47,173 nucleotides of DNA from Clostridiales bacterium (lineage in GTDB: Bacteria; Bacillota; Clostridia; Oscillospirales; Oscillospiraceae): positions 1-47,173 of the forward strand of contig JAAYBD010000002.1 in assembly GCA_012719035.1 (NCBI GenBank), given 5' to 3'. Position numbers and translations under genes: made by a program. The notes beneath the pieces are model-generated. The model was given only the letters and a program-made list of their open reading frames with translations, made no database searches and was not told where the DNA came from. Of this stretch, positions 1 through 9,158 are shown one piece after another. Within the stretch, counting starts at the first letter, position 1, and every line of letters starts with the position of its first letter.

Positions 1-46
1 CTTTCAAAATCTTGATAATTTGCTCTTCTGTGAATCTCGTTTTCAT
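1..46 (-). CDS. IS3-family transposase OrfA, N-terminus only (window edge)
   Basis: Reading the minus strand from the ATG at 46-44 gives MKTRFTEEQIIKILK before the window ends. This is the typical opening of IS3-family OrfA proteins, whose N-terminal helix-turn-helix recognises the element ends; the catalytic DDE domain is normally made by frameshifting into OrfB. A purine-rich AAAGGGA lies upstream as ribosome binding site. Only 15 codons are visible, so it cannot be said whether the element is intact. The family call rests on the characteristic RFTEEQI motif and on the neighbouring terminal repeat. Confidence 0.8.
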   Translation of the reverse strand, partial: MKTRFTEEQIIKILK

Positions 47-124
47 GTTAATCACGTCCCTTTCAAAAATTATAGCATATCGTGACTAACATTCCTATTG
101 GTTTAGTTTTCGGGGTTCAGGTCA
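1..124 (-). mobile_element. End of an IS3-family insertion sequence
   Basis: The first 46 bases encode, on the minus strand, the start of an IS3-type transposase OrfA. About 75 bases outside that start codon is a sequence that reads TGACCTGAACCCCGAAAAC from 124 downward, resembling the TG-starting, C-rich terminal repeats of IS3-family (IS150-like) elements. Beyond this point an MFS reading frame begins abruptly without its N-terminal half. The exact boundary (about 122-124) and any target duplication cannot be fixed because the other end of the element is outside the window. Confidence 0.75.
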
Positions 125-709
125 GCACGACTAACTTATGAAAACATTTTGCCCGCTATGCTTTTGGCAAGAAGTGGCGGCAATGATAACGTGTTTGGAT
201 TAGTCAGCGGCTTGCTTGGTGTAGGAGGAATAGTGGGAGGCTTATATGTCTCCTGCTTTAAGTTACCGAAAAGCTCCATTAAAATGATCTATGTTTCAGC
301 TGTCTTCTCGTTCATGGCAGGTGACCTGCTGATGGGGGTGGGGCAGAACGTAGTGCTTTGGTGTATTGCAGGGCTTGCTGCCAGTGTACCAATTCCATTT
401 ATTAACGCAGGACAAAATATTATTATTTATAATCATATTTCAAAAGAAATGCAGGGCAGAATATTTGCAGCTCGTAACACAATGCAATATGCAACCATTA
501 CAATTGGTATATTACTTGGCGGATTTCTTGCGGACTATGTGTTTGAGCCGTTTATGTTAACTGACAAGTCGCTTGCAGTGCTTTTGCAAAAAATTGTTGG
601 TACAGGTGCTGGCAGTGGGATGGCCGTAATGTTCCTCTGTACAGGAATTTTGGGCGGCACAACAAGCATTCTATGGTATGGAAACAGTGAGATAAGAAAG
701 CTGAAGTAG
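125..709 (+). pseudogene. MFS efflux transporter, C-terminal half, truncated by the IS
   Basis: The frame is open from the IS boundary and its first plausible start is the TTG at 149, which has no convincing ribosome binding site. The visible 186 residues contain about five hydrophobic segments and end in a short charged tail. The sequence resembles the second half of DHA3-type MFS drug exporters, for example GLVSGLLGVGGIVGGL and a loop with MQGRIFAARNTMQ, which is the usual intracellular 'GR.f..r' loop after helix 10. Family members are about 400-430 residues, so roughly the first 220 are missing. The simplest reading is disruption by the IS at 1-124. It is very unlikely to transport anything. 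Confidence 0.75.
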
Positions 710-812
710 TTGTGGTTATCTTTGTTTCGGGCACCAGCCTAAGTTAAACCCTAAGACCTTATGCAATACGAAAGTATATTCCAAACTGCATCTATTTTGT
801 GCTAATGACACA

Positions 813-851
813 AAAAGACATACCTTCCGCCAAAAGGAAGGTATGTCTTTT
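813..851. terminator. Perfect 16-bp hairpin terminator
   Basis: Arms 813-828 and 836-851 are perfect inverted repeats around a 7-base loop. The stem starts with AAAA and ends with TTTT, so it can act in both directions; it ends transcription of the truncated MFS gene. Confidence 0.8.
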
Positions 852-920
852 CTTTGTGTAATGCAGTATGGTGTAATAACCGCAAAACGCTCATTAATAC
901 CCTGCTTTAAATCATATACC

Positions 921-949
921 GCAACGGCACTTTGTGCCTGTGTTATAAT
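921..949 (+). promoter_or_regulatory. Likely extended -10 promoter of the hydrolase gene
   Basis: TATAAT at 944-949 is preceded by TG at 941-942 (extended -10). The -35 region (GCAACG) is poor. A short inverted repeat GGCAC-TTTG-TGCC (about 926-938) sits in the spacer and could bind a regulator. About 100 bases separate it from the gene at 1047. Confidence 0.45.
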
Positions 950-1046
950 GTGCTTAGAGCGTTTTTATCAGGGCGATAATCAGGAATTTATAAGACGGTT
1001 TCAAACTGTGAATCATTTATATTAGCGACAAAAGGGGAACACTAAA

Positions 1047-1778
1047 ATGGGTAATACATTTATTCTTGTTCACGGTGCATGGCACGGCGGTTGGTGTTGG
1101 GAGAAACTTCGACCATTGCTGGAAGCTGAAGGACATACTGTCATAGCCCCGGATATGCCGGGGCATGGAGAGGACAGATTACCTATAGAGGATCAGAACC
1201 TTGAAAAATATGCCCGTACTGTTGAGGCTTTAATTGCGCCGCTTAACGAGCCGGTTATTCTTGTCGGCCACAGTTTCGGCGGTATGATAGCGAGCCAAGC
1301 AGCTTGCTATATCCCCAACAAAATCAAAAAACTTGTCTATATTTCAGCGTTTTTACCTCGAGCTGGTCAAAGCTGCGTCGGGATCGCCAAAAGCATACGT
1401 CCAACATTTCATGAAAAACTTGTGGCATCCGGTCATGATTTTATACTGTCTGCGGATGGAAAGACATCAAAAGTTGCGCCGGATTCCTGTGCTGACTTTA
1501 TTTATGATGATATTCCGCGAGATGCAGCGCTGATGATAGCGAAGCGCCTTGGCCCCGAATCTAACGCAGCCCAAAATCAGACCGTCGTTCTTAATGATAG
1601 GTTCAATGACATCCCCAAAGCATATGTGCGATGTGTATTCGATCGGGTAATCGACGTAATGCTGCAAGACAAAATGATTGCTGAAACTTATTGCGGTGAG
1701 GTGTATACCCTCGAAACAGGACACTGCCCGTTTGAATCTACCCCACGCAGTCTCGCCGATATTCTTCTTAGTCTGTGA
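1047..1778 (+). CDS. Alpha/beta-fold hydrolase (esterase of the MES/EstC-like group)
   Basis: The 243-residue protein has the alpha/beta hydrolase layout: an oxyanion-hole segment HGAWHGGWCW at residues 9-18, the nucleophile elbow GHSFGG with Ser76, and a C-terminal catalytic His226 in TGHCPFES. The HGAWHG opening with a compact cap is typical of the plant-type methylesterase/salicylate esterase group that is also common in soil and gut bacteria. It has no signal peptide, so it should be cytoplasmic. GGGGAAC upstream of the ATG serves as ribosome binding site. The gene stands alone between two terminators, so the neighbourhood gives no hint of substrate. Confidence 0.85.
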   Translation: MGNTFILVHGAWHGGWCWEKLRPLLEAEGHTVIAPDMPGHGEDRLPIEDQNLEKYARTVEALIAPLNEPVILVGHSFGGMIASQAACYIPNKIKKLVYISAFLPRAGQSCVGIAKSIRPTFHEKLVASGHDFILSADGKTSKVAPDSCADFIYDDIPRDAALMIAKRLGPESNAAQNQTVVLNDRFNDIPKAYVRCVFDRVIDVMLQDKMIAETYCGEVYTLETGHCPFESTPRSLADILLSL

Positions 1779-1947
1779 GATGCAAAAGTTTTTTCGTTTA
1801 TTCGCGTTTTGTCAAGCAGTTCACCAAATTCTTTGCTTGCCTTGATAATAAGCATAATACGGGGCAGTCAAGTTTTAATTTGCCGAGGCCGATATACAGG
1901 CAATATCTTCCCAATCGAAAAATTTTTGCATTAATATTCTATTAAAA

Positions 1948-1984
1948 CCCCCTGTAATCTCAATGGTTACAGGGGGGATTTTTG
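1948..1984. terminator. Rho-independent terminator
   Basis: CCCCCTGTAA (1948-1957) pairs with TTACAGGGGG (1967-1976), followed by G-ATTTTTG. It lies about 170 bases downstream of the hydrolase. Confidence 0.8.
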
Positions 1985-2521
1985 TTAGGTACACACTCAA
2001 GTACACACTTGCTGTTTTTTAGATGCTTAAAATTTTTTCCAAAGAGTCATTAATAAATTGTCAGAACGGTGAATCTATAGGCATGTATATAAAAATCCTC
2101 AACTTCATTTCCGCGCCAACACGTTTTTGTGCTAAAAATAGTATTGGAATCTCTTAGGGACGGATAATATCCTTGTCACTAAAACCGGCTTCTATCCCAT
2201 GTATACCGTCCCGCACCTTCTGACATCACACTAAGGTAAATGAAGCTATGACGTCTACAGCATAGACCGTGGGGTATTGTGATTGAACATAATAATGCGC
2301 CCTTACATTAACTTCTTATGATTCGTAGGGTAGAGACCAGTATTTCAATTAATTTCTGAAGTGTTTAAGGCATCGATTTGGGGTCGATGAGCCCAATTGA
2401 GTATAGACGAAGCCTTAGATTTTTAGCTTGAGCAATCCCAGAAAACGTCTGTACCCCCATATCTCCTCGCGTTATTGGCGGCGGTTTGATGCTCCCTTCA
2501 TGTGTTGCAGACGGGAGCCTA
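1985..2521. other. Gene-free stretch
   Basis: I see no convincing gene in these roughly 540 bases. There is a short direct repeat GTACACACT (two copies near 1989-2010). Short stop-rich fragments on the minus strand do not match any family I recognise. The ORFs that overlap the right end are antisense to the lipoprotein gene. Confidence 0.5.
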
Positions 2522-4591
2522 TTATTCCTGTTCGGCAACATACAGCGACACCTTGCTCTGAATGATTTTGGCTGTTTCCTCAGCGGTTTTTTGACCGGCG
2601 AAAAAGGGAGCCGCCTCAGATTCGATGATGCCGAGGATCGTCTCGTCATATACTGCTACGGTTTTTACCTTGGACAAAAGCGTTTCAAACCTGTCCACAT
2701 CCGCCTGAGTGAGTTTTATGCCGTCGTCGGATTCCTCTTGCAGAGCTTCGTTGATTTGTGTCTGCAAATATGGTACATAGACCGGCATTCCGATGCCTGT
2801 GCCGCTGCCGCCGGTCAGAACATATTTGATATATGCCCAGCTGCCTTCTGCGTTTTTACTCCGGGAGCAGATTCCGATCGGCACATTCAGTCCAAAATCT
2901 GTGCCGCAGCTTCCGTCCACTGTCGGATAACCTATGACGCTCAGCTTGCTGCCGGCTTGGTTTTCCTGAATTGTTAGCGAACGCACACTGCTTATCCATG
3001 CCGCGGCGGTATAAAGAGTCCCCTCCTTCATTCTCACATAAACCGGAGTTGTGTCCAGATCTTGAGGGTTTTTGGATTCCGGAGTCTCTTTTATCCGGCG
3101 GACAGCCTCAAGTATTGCAATGTAGTCCGCGTTGTCAAAGTCGCAGGCGGAGGATTTCCAGTCGATGGCGCTTTGCATATATCTTGAGCTCAAGCTTCTG
3201 AGAAGGGAAGACCTTGTTGTGTTGTACATCATCTCCATGTCAGCTGGAGCGTTTTTCTCTGCCTCAAGGTATTTTTCAAACGTCCAGCCGTAGACATCGC
3301 CAAAGTCTGAGTAATAGCCCACGCGGGTGTCCATATAGAATTCCCGGTCGATAAAGTATATACCGCCGCCCACCATAAGCTGGTCGGCAATGGCAATGTA
3401 CTCAAGGCTCATATCGGGGTCATCCGCTAAAAGAATGCACATATCCGCGAGATAGCCTTTGTTTATGTAGGGATAGGGCGAAACATCGGTAAATTGGATA
3501 AGGTCGGGGTATTTTCCGCTTATTAAATCGGTGTTCATGCGGGAAACGGCGGTAGCGGTATCGTAAGCTCCGCCCTCGCTGTAATCCTTTATCTCGATAT
3601 AATAATCGCTGTTGCTTTGATTGAAAAGCAGTATCTGTCCCCGAACCATGTCTGCGCTGCCAGTTGTCGCCAGAGTAAGGGTAATCCGCTTGTGCATATC
3701 CGAGGGATCCGCCGGGCTTAAAAGGCTTGTGCCCATCGCGTCCAGCAGCAAAAACTTGCCGTCGGGGAGAGCCGCAATTCCCATTATGCGACTCAGGGAT
3801 ATGCCGCAATCGCTCCAAATAATCGCAGCTTCCTGCGAGCCGTCCATGTTCAGACCATACAATCCGGTGTCGTTTGCCATCAGCAGAAAGAATTCTTCGT
3901 TTCCGCTGTATACATTACAGTCGGACTGTTTTACCGTAAAACCGGGGAATTTGTTATCGCTGTCTAAAGCGGAAATCTCTATGCCGTTTTCCGTATAGTT
4001 TGCCACATAGGCATAGTCGTCATTACCGACGATCAGAGCACTGTCGCCCTGTACCTTGTACTCAGAAAGATAATTGCCGGAGTTGTACACTGCGACGATC
4101 TTGTCCGGGCTTTTCAAATAGACTCTTTCTGAGGTGCAGCGGATCGCATATACCGAGCTGTCAAAATGAGCGATGTCATTAAGAGAAAAAGATTTTACGA
4201 TTTCGCCGGAATAGGATAAGAGCAGGAGCTTTTCGTCAAGACCGGTCCCTGCTTTTTCCGCTTCGACCATCCAAATGCCCTCATCGTTGCCGGAGGCGCA
4301 GTCTATGTAACCGTTTTCAGGCGAATAGATCGTTTCCGTACCGTTTTTACATAGTTCATATCTGTTCGGCTCGTTAATTCCAATAATAGCCGCATTGGCA
4401 TAAAAATCCGTACCGTGCGAAAATACAGAAATATAACCGCCGGGCATATTGACCCCGCTTTGCTTGTATGCCCGTCCCTCGCTGAGCCAAGCATTGTCTG
4501 CAAGAGGGGCTGGTTCGCTTTTTATACCTGAGCAAGCAGGAAGAAGGATAAGTATTGCTGATAATAAGCAGAGTATTTTTCCTTTTTTCAA
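2522..4591 (-). CDS. Large solute-binding-like lipoprotein
   Basis: The 689-residue protein begins with a lipoprotein signal whose lipobox is LLPAC (Cys20), so it should be anchored to the outer face of the membrane. Residues of about 30-300 look like a repeated beta-rich sensor or propeller region with no family I can name. From about residue 310 the sequence becomes an extracellular solute-binding protein family 1 domain (GQILLFNQSNSDYYIEIKDY, KYPDLIQF, then WAYIKYVL near the C-terminus), the fold that binds sugars or oligopeptides for ABC importers. The start is TTG at 4591, preceded by GGAGG at ideal distance. No ABC permease genes are nearby, so the partner transporter is unknown and a signalling or sensing role is possible. 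Confidence 0.8.
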   Translation of the reverse strand: MKKGKILCLLSAILILLPACSGIKSEPAPLADNAWLSEGRAYKQSGVNMPGGYISVFSHGTDFYANAAIIGINEPNRYELCKNGTETIYSPENGYIDCASGNDEGIWMVEAEKAGTGLDEKLLLLSYSGEIVKSFSLNDIAHFDSSVYAIRCTSERVYLKSPDKIVAVYNSGNYLSEYKVQGDSALIVGNDDYAYVANYTENGIEISALDSDNKFPGFTVKQSDCNVYSGNEEFFLLMANDTGLYGLNMDGSQEAAIIWSDCGISLSRIMGIAALPDGKFLLLDAMGTSLLSPADPSDMHKRITLTLATTGSADMVRGQILLFNQSNSDYYIEIKDYSEGGAYDTATAVSRMNTDLISGKYPDLIQFTDVSPYPYINKGYLADMCILLADDPDMSLEYIAIADQLMVGGGIYFIDREFYMDTRVGYYSDFGDVYGWTFEKYLEAEKNAPADMEMMYNTTRSSLLRSLSSRYMQSAIDWKSSACDFDNADYIAILEAVRRIKETPESKNPQDLDTTPVYVRMKEGTLYTAAAWISSVRSLTIQENQAGSKLSVIGYPTVDGSCGTDFGLNVPIGICSRSKNAEGSWAYIKYVLTGGSGTGIGMPVYVPYLQTQINEALQEESDDGIKLTQADVDRFETLLSKVKTVAVYDETILGIIESEAAPFFAGQKTAEETAKIIQSKVSLYVAEQE

Positions 4592-5230
4592 ATCAAGAAC
4601 CTCCGTATTTTAGCAGGAAGACCTAAATAAACTGTTATAGGTTTTCCCGCAAACGATAATAGAGTGTTAATACATAATAATTAAGCTGACCGAAGCTGAC
4701 ATAACTTGTACATGGTTCAGACCTAACATTAACTCCGTTGCCAGTGCAAGAGTAAGGGTAAAAGTGACCGGCTCCAGACTTTGTAACAGCTTGGCTTTCT
4801 GCTTACAAGTGTATTTAGAAGGGGGAAAACGCAGGATCAATCTATTCATTAGCTTAGCATGCCAGCGTCAAATAATAAAGCCCGTCTGCTGATTATTCTG
4901 AAAAATTATGTCATTGTCTGCGGGGACTTCGTTGGTATTTTGCAAGGGAGCGAGGCAGGAGGAAAAACAGCTGGATTGGCTGAGAAGCCAGCCATTTACG
5001 GCGCTTTTCGCGGAATTCCGGAGCCGGACGATCCTTGCTTCAATGTAAGGCGCAGGAAGCGAGACTGCAAGGGCGTCAAGCATCGCATCAACCATCATAC
5101 ATGGTGGACTGCGGAGCTTCCCAATGATTAAGTACGTCATAGATGCATATTGTCAGTAATTAAAATGACTGCATACATATGCGGTTGAAGGCGACAAGTT
5201 TGACTGTATCCAAAACTATGGAACCCGGGG

Positions 5231-5256
5231 TATGCAAAGCCATAACGCTTTGCATA
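5231..5256. terminator. Hairpin, possible terminator
   Basis: TATGCAAAGC (5231-5240) and GCTTTGCATA (5247-5256) are perfect inverted repeats with a 6-base loop, followed by TTTCTT on the plus strand. Confidence 0.5.
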
Positions 5257-5345
5257 TTTCTTATATAGGTTTACATTTCGCTGCATAATCACTGCTTAGT
5301 ATCCAGATTTGCAAAAAACTAAATCTATATTAAGGAGAACAAAAA

Positions 5346-5396
5346 ATGGCAACAGACGTCTTAACATTGGCAGCAACTTTATTTGTTTTCTGTTGA
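5346..5396 (+). CDS. Possible 16-residue peptide or gene remnant
   Basis: An AAGGAG site sits 8 bases before an ATG that opens MATDVLTLAATLFVFC and then stops. The peptide is hydrophobic. A second frame continues openly just after it (CPVIVEEMTGTPFSPL then stop), so the pair could be one short gene broken by a frameshift. Nothing is known to me that matches. It may be a leader for the lipoprotein gene at 5490, but no stem-loop between them supports this. Confidence 0.25.
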   Translation: MATDVLTLAATLFVFC

Positions 5397-5489
5397 AAAA
5401 ACATGCCCCGTTATAGTTGAAGAAATGACTGGAACACCCTTTTCCCCATTGTGATATATCATAATATAGACTAATACCAGAGGAAAAAC

Positions 5490-6776
5490 ATGAAAAAGGC
5501 TCTAATTTCTATCATGACCGCGACTCTTTTGCTGTGTTTAGCCGCCTGTATGGCAGTGCCGGAGGAAGAATCTTTACCGCCGTCTACGGAGAAAATGATG
5601 CGGCCTCCGCACACTCCTAAAGTTTTTCCCCGAGCGGCAGAGGAGGCGCTTCCACCTACTGAGAAGAACATATTCCCAGTTGGTCGTGAGGGGATATATA
5701 TGTCCAGTGTTTCGGCAGGTCCTGACGGAATGATGGCCATTCTTGCCGACGGCAGCATGGTCAGTCTGGGAATGATTCCCGGTGTAAGAACCGAAGATCC
5801 GGAAGTGCATGGTTTTAGTAAAGTGTTGAATAATGAAGATAATTTCGATTATGTATCCTGCTCCCAGTTTGGCTGCTTCGCGATAGACGAGGAGGGCACA
5901 CTTTGGGGTTGGGGCACTATTGCGAGCTGGGGGAACATAACTGGAGTAGCACATGACGCCATTCCGCCATACAGGCTGCTCACCGATGTTCAAATGGCAT
6001 CCATCCGAGGGGGGACCTATCTCGCTCTGCGCAAGGACGGCACGGTCTGGATGTGGGGCGAAGGAAGCCACGGTGAGTTTGGTAAAGGTTCGGAGTTTGA
6101 AGTGTACTCAATGGCTCATCCTTTGACTGAACCTGTAAAAGCGCTTGAAAACGTCATATACGCAAATTTTTCCGGCGGCAATATCTATGCCATAAAAGAG
6201 GACAACTCCCTTTGGATTTGGGGTAATCTGGGGGTTGACCCGGAAACCGAAAAAATGTTGTACTTTGATAATCCCGTCTGCGTAATGGAAGATGTAAAAT
6301 ATGCGTATGGCAGCTTGGTATTAAAAACAGACGGGACTCTCTGGGAAATAGATACTGACTGGCTGAATATGTTCGATAAGCCGGGCCGGGCGCTTTATTC
6401 TGACGTAAAGGCCGTTCAAATTATGGAAGATGTGAAGCTTGCAAAGAGTGAAGACTACTACTCTTCGGATGAAATGCGCTTCTTTGCAATAAAGAACGAC
6501 GGCAGCCTGTGGGTCTGGGGTTGCAATTTGGCTGCCGAAACAGAAGAATATGTTGACGAGCCCGTAAAAATAATGGATGGTGTTGTCTATGCGGATTCAA
6601 GTGAAGGAAATTTTGCTGCTTTGAAAAGCAACGGAGAACTATGGGCAATAGGAATGCCATACAAGGCAATTAGTTATCCTCCCGATCCTGAAAACGCTTC
6701 CGCCGAAGAAGAGCTCCTTTACAGCCGCTTGCCGCATAAGATTTTGGATGGTGTTTTGGTCAGCGGAGCTTTCTAA
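5490..6776 (+). CDS. RCC1-repeat lipoprotein
   Basis: The 428-residue protein starts with a lipoprotein signal (lipobox LAAC, Cys20) and a Pro/Glu-rich linker. The rest is built of RCC1-type repeats that form a seven-bladed beta-propeller: GTLWGWG (about residue 134), GTVWMWGEGSHGEFG (183), NSLWIWG (239), GTLWEID (281), GSLWVWG (337) and GELWAIG (381). Such bacterial surface propellers usually mediate binding rather than catalysis. GAGGAAAAAC precedes the ATG. The gene lies head to head, though distantly, with the other lipoprotein gene at 2522-4591; the two may share a cell-surface sensing role, but that is inference. The ligand is unknown. Confidence 0.85.
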   Translation: MKKALISIMTATLLLCLAACMAVPEEESLPPSTEKMMRPPHTPKVFPRAAEEALPPTEKNIFPVGREGIYMSSVSAGPDGMMAILADGSMVSLGMIPGVRTEDPEVHGFSKVLNNEDNFDYVSCSQFGCFAIDEEGTLWGWGTIASWGNITGVAHDAIPPYRLLTDVQMASIRGGTYLALRKDGTVWMWGEGSHGEFGKGSEFEVYSMAHPLTEPVKALENVIYANFSGGNIYAIKEDNSLWIWGNLGVDPETEKMLYFDNPVCVMEDVKYAYGSLVLKTDGTLWEIDTDWLNMFDKPGRALYSDVKAVQIMEDVKLAKSEDYYSSDEMRFFAIKNDGSLWVWGCNLAAETEEYVDEPVKIMDGVVYADSSEGNFAALKSNGELWAIGMPYKAISYPPDPENASAEEELLYSRLPHKILDGVLVSGAF

Positions 6777-7247
6777 GCCCTGTGCGGTACATAGAAATTG
6801 AATGTGATGTCAAATCTTGACTATTTTAAACTAAAATGTAAGACTCCCTGAATAAGAATCAAGTCTGATTGCTCTCATGGAAACTTTTCCGATAAAACTA
6901 CCCGTACGGCTCCTCAAAGCGTACGGGTATATTGTTTGCAGGCGTTATGTGCGGGCGAGTAATGCGCTCTATTGGGGCTATGCGGAGTATGAAGCAGGGC
7001 AAAGTATGCGCAGCTGTCTGAATGCATTACAAATGGGCAAGGCTAATATTACCAACCGGAAAGAGAGCCTGCTTTGGGTGCCATTATTAAGCTTGCCGTA
7101 CAGTTGGGTGCCGACCCTAAGGAGCTATCTGAATCCTTAAAAACAAAAAGCAGAGCGGAATCGCATACTGCAATTCCGCTCCATAGAAAACGATTAAACG
7201 TTTTTTCTTATATAAATTGTGTGTTCAAGAATAAAATCAGAGAAATT
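6777..7247. other. Intergenic stretch with two hairpins
   Basis: No supported gene. Hairpin one: TACCCGTACG (6899-6908) with CGTACGGGTA (6920-6929), a probable terminator for the RCC1 lipoprotein. A short plus-strand fragment at about 7050-7142 (ALGAIIKLAVQLGADPKELS) looks protein-like and may be a relic, but its frame has stops upstream and no start signal. Confidence 0.5.
7135..7181 (-). terminator. Terminator of the DUF5692-like gene
   Basis: GAGCGGAAT (7153-7161) pairs with ATTCCGCTC (7173-7181). Read on the minus strand the stem is followed by TGCTTTTTGTTTTT, a proper U-tract. Confidence 0.7.
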
Positions 7248-8177
7248 TCAGATGTGACTCATATTTGCGCTTTTTATCGCCTGATAAGACTTTTTGTCCG
7301 AATACAAATCATCTTTGAGCGGGTTTTTCTTGTTTTTAATAATCGTTCTGATCTGATAAATTCCTACGGCAATATTCACTGCCAGAGCCAGAATGCTAAC
7401 AGCATAGTAAGCTGTGGAACTGTGTGTCGACGCGACTGCATACTTGCCGTGTACGAAGAAATCGGGAATCGTCATCATAAGCATCATGTAAAGCGCCAGT
7501 GTATGTACTCTGTGCTGCGCCCATGCGCCTTTTTTGATCGTAAATGCGGGGATTGTGCAGGATATGAGCAATGCTGCACTGTAGAAGGCGCGGTCTGTCA
7601 GGCAGTTGTAAACATAGGCGAAGTTCCAAAGGTCATAAGCGATTATCCAGAACCACATCATATCCGGCCAAACCAGGTCGTGATGTTTGTCCTTGCTTAT
7701 GATAATGCCGAACCAGCCGCATATTGTAAGCATGTTTATGATACCTGCGGCAGCGTTCATGGCGTTCCAGGGACCGCCCATGTAGAACATGTCGTCAATA
7801 ATGCCCTGCATACCCATTACCTGAATCTCGCGGGCAACAGCTTCCATAATGTTGAGTGCAAGGATGGTGGGTGCAAGAACAAGACACCATTTTTTGCTCT
7901 GCATTTTTTTGGAGAAGCGCAAACCAAGTCCGATATAGCAGCCGACAAGCGCGGAGTATACCTTAATCCATGCAAACCAGTTTGCCGTTTGCGAGCCGGT
8001 TCCCACGCCCGATGTTTTGGGCCATACAAAAATGTTCAAAAATATGGGCAGAACAACGAAGAAGGCGATGCCAGTGTACTTGTTATAGCGGGTCACTTCA
8101 TTAAAGAACATAAGACCTGCCAAAATTACGAGCCATGCAAGCCATGCATGCAAGGGGATGACCTCAAACAAAAACAT
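7248..8177 (-). CDS. Multi-span membrane protein, DUF5692-like
   Basis: The protein (309 residues from the chosen start) is almost entirely hydrophobic helices, about eight, separated by short loops, with a charged Lys-rich C-terminal tail. Aromatic- and Met-rich segments such as WNAMNAAAGIINML and WPDMMWFWIIAYDLWNFAYVY recall the uncharacterised DUF5692 family of Firmicutes; this assignment is from memory and no function is known. I chose the ATG at 8177 because GGGAG lies 8 bases upstream of it. The longer ORF starting at 8192 would place that Shine-Dalgarno sequence inside the coding region. It is a single-gene unit with its own terminator, next to a Crp/Fnr gene on the same strand that may regulate it. 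Confidence 0.65.
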   Translation of the reverse strand: MFLFEVIPLHAWLAWLVILAGLMFFNEVTRYNKYTGIAFFVVLPIFLNIFVWPKTSGVGTGSQTANWFAWIKVYSALVGCYIGLGLRFSKKMQSKKWCLVLAPTILALNIMEAVAREIQVMGMQGIIDDMFYMGGPWNAMNAAAGIINMLTICGWFGIIISKDKHHDLVWPDMMWFWIIAYDLWNFAYVYNCLTDRAFYSAALLISCTIPAFTIKKGAWAQHRVHTLALYMMLMMTIPDFFVHGKYAVASTHSSTAYYAVSILALAVNIAVGIYQIRTIIKNKKNPLKDDLYSDKKSYQAIKSANMSHI

Positions 8178-8510
8178 AATCCAAACTCCCATTAAAAAAT
8201 TTAACTATAAAGACCCGGATGACAAGCATCCAGGGCTTTAATGCGGATACGCCATTATTAAACGGAACACTTTATTAATAAAATAACAATGTTCGTTATT
8301 AAAGGCGCTTTCTGCGCTCAGAATAGCACTATTTTCGATACAAGTAAATCAACTTTTAATTTTTATATACAACAATCCGTTGTATATAAAAATTAAGAAA
8401 AACATACCGCGGAGCAGGGGAGAGGAAACCTTATTTATATGCCCCCATGAGAGGCTTTACTGCCATTAGGGGACGGGAGCAGCATGAAAAGGTGCAGCCT
8501 TTTCATCCGA
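8178..8510. other. Intergenic region with three palindromes
   Basis: No gene. AATAAC-N7-GTTATT at 8282-8300 is an operator-like dyad upstream of the membrane-protein gene. A perfect 16-bp inverted repeat occupies 8358-8373 and 8379-8394 with a 5-base loop. ATGAAAAGG (8484-8492) with CCTTTTCAT (8498-8506) lies just past the Crp/Fnr stop codon and is the likely terminator of that gene. Confidence 0.6.
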
Positions 8511-9158
8511 TTAACTCTGAATATAGTTTAATCGAATCGTCCGATTGGAAACATCTATCGTGCCTTCGTCTTTAAGATTTTTCAGCTCCCGAAACAAAGA
8601 GGGACGCTGCACCCCAAGATAGTCGGCAAGCTGCTTTTTGCTGATGGGTAATACAATGCTGTTCGAGTGCTGCAAAACAGACTGCTGTCTGAGGTATTCT
8701 AAAAGGTTTTCTTTGAGGGTTTTCTGTGTTGCCATCGTAATTCTTCGGTTCAGCTTCTGAGAATTGTGCGATAACATTTCGATAAACTGCATCGTAAAAT
8801 GATAATTGTGCAAAAAATCCGCTGCCGCTTTCTTGGTGACATGCAAAATCTGCGCATCGAACATACAGTAAATCGTAAACGGGTATATGCCGGTATCTCC
8901 AAACAATAGGTTTGCCCCCAAAATCTGCCCTTTGGAAAATTCAAACATTGTCATGGCGGAACCGTTTTCTAAAAGAGAATAAGCTACAAGGCTGCCGGAC
9001 AGAACGACATCAAGCGTCTTGCAGCTGTCTTTTTGATTATAAACCGTTGCACCCTTTGAATAGTTTTTCAGATACAGCTGATTGCCGGAAATCAGCGGTG
9101 CAAGCTCATCCGGCGGCAGTTGTGAAAACAAAGGTATGGTCCTAATCTTCTCTATCAC
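8511..9158 (-). CDS. Crp/Fnr-family transcription regulator
   Basis: The 215-residue protein has an N-terminal cyclic-nucleotide-binding-type beta-roll (about residues 10-120), a long dimerisation helix, and a C-terminal winged helix (ISKKQLADYLGVQRPSLFRE, residues of about 170-190). It lacks the N-terminal cysteine cluster of true Fnr, so it does not carry an Fnr-type iron-sulfur cluster. The effector is unknown. The start is GTG at 9158 with AGGAGGTGA seven bases upstream. It is transcribed divergently from the permease pair at 9424-10664, the usual arrangement for a regulator and its target. In Clostridia regulators of this type often sit beside such permeases. Confidence 0.9.
   Translation of the reverse strand: MIEKIRTIPLFSQLPPDELAPLISGNQLYLKNYSKGATVYNQKDSCKTLDVVLSGSLVAYSLLENGSAMTMFEFSKGQILGANLLFGDTGIYPFTIYCMFDAQILHVTKKAAADFLHNYHFTMQFIEMLSHNSQKLNRRITMATQKTLKENLLEYLRQQSVLQHSNSIVLPISKKQLADYLGVQRPSLFRELKNLKDEGTIDVSNRTIRLNYIQS

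Larger units (their letters stand above)
4592..5489. other. Poorly coding intergenic stretch
   Basis: About 900 bases without a convincing gene. Two equally long ORFs overlap on opposite strands at 4859-5140; neither has a recognisable motif. A perfect hairpin sits at 5231-5256 and a tiny ORF with a good ribosome binding site at 5346-5396. Stop-interrupted plus-strand fragments (around 4695-4885 and 5391-5460) suggest decayed genes, but I cannot identify them. Confidence 0.5.

Noticed and set aside
2010-2360. Possible decayed transposase on the minus strand
   Set aside because: Short protein-like fragments are broken by many stops and match no family that I recognise.
4859-5140. Two 90-codon ORFs on opposite strands
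   Set aside because: Neither has a motif, a good start signal or neighbours in support; they overlap each other almost fully.
7074-8195. Long plus-strand ORF (373 codons)
   Set aside because: It is antisense to the membrane-protein gene at 7248-8177, is rich in Cys and His as typical of antisense frames, and has no start signal.
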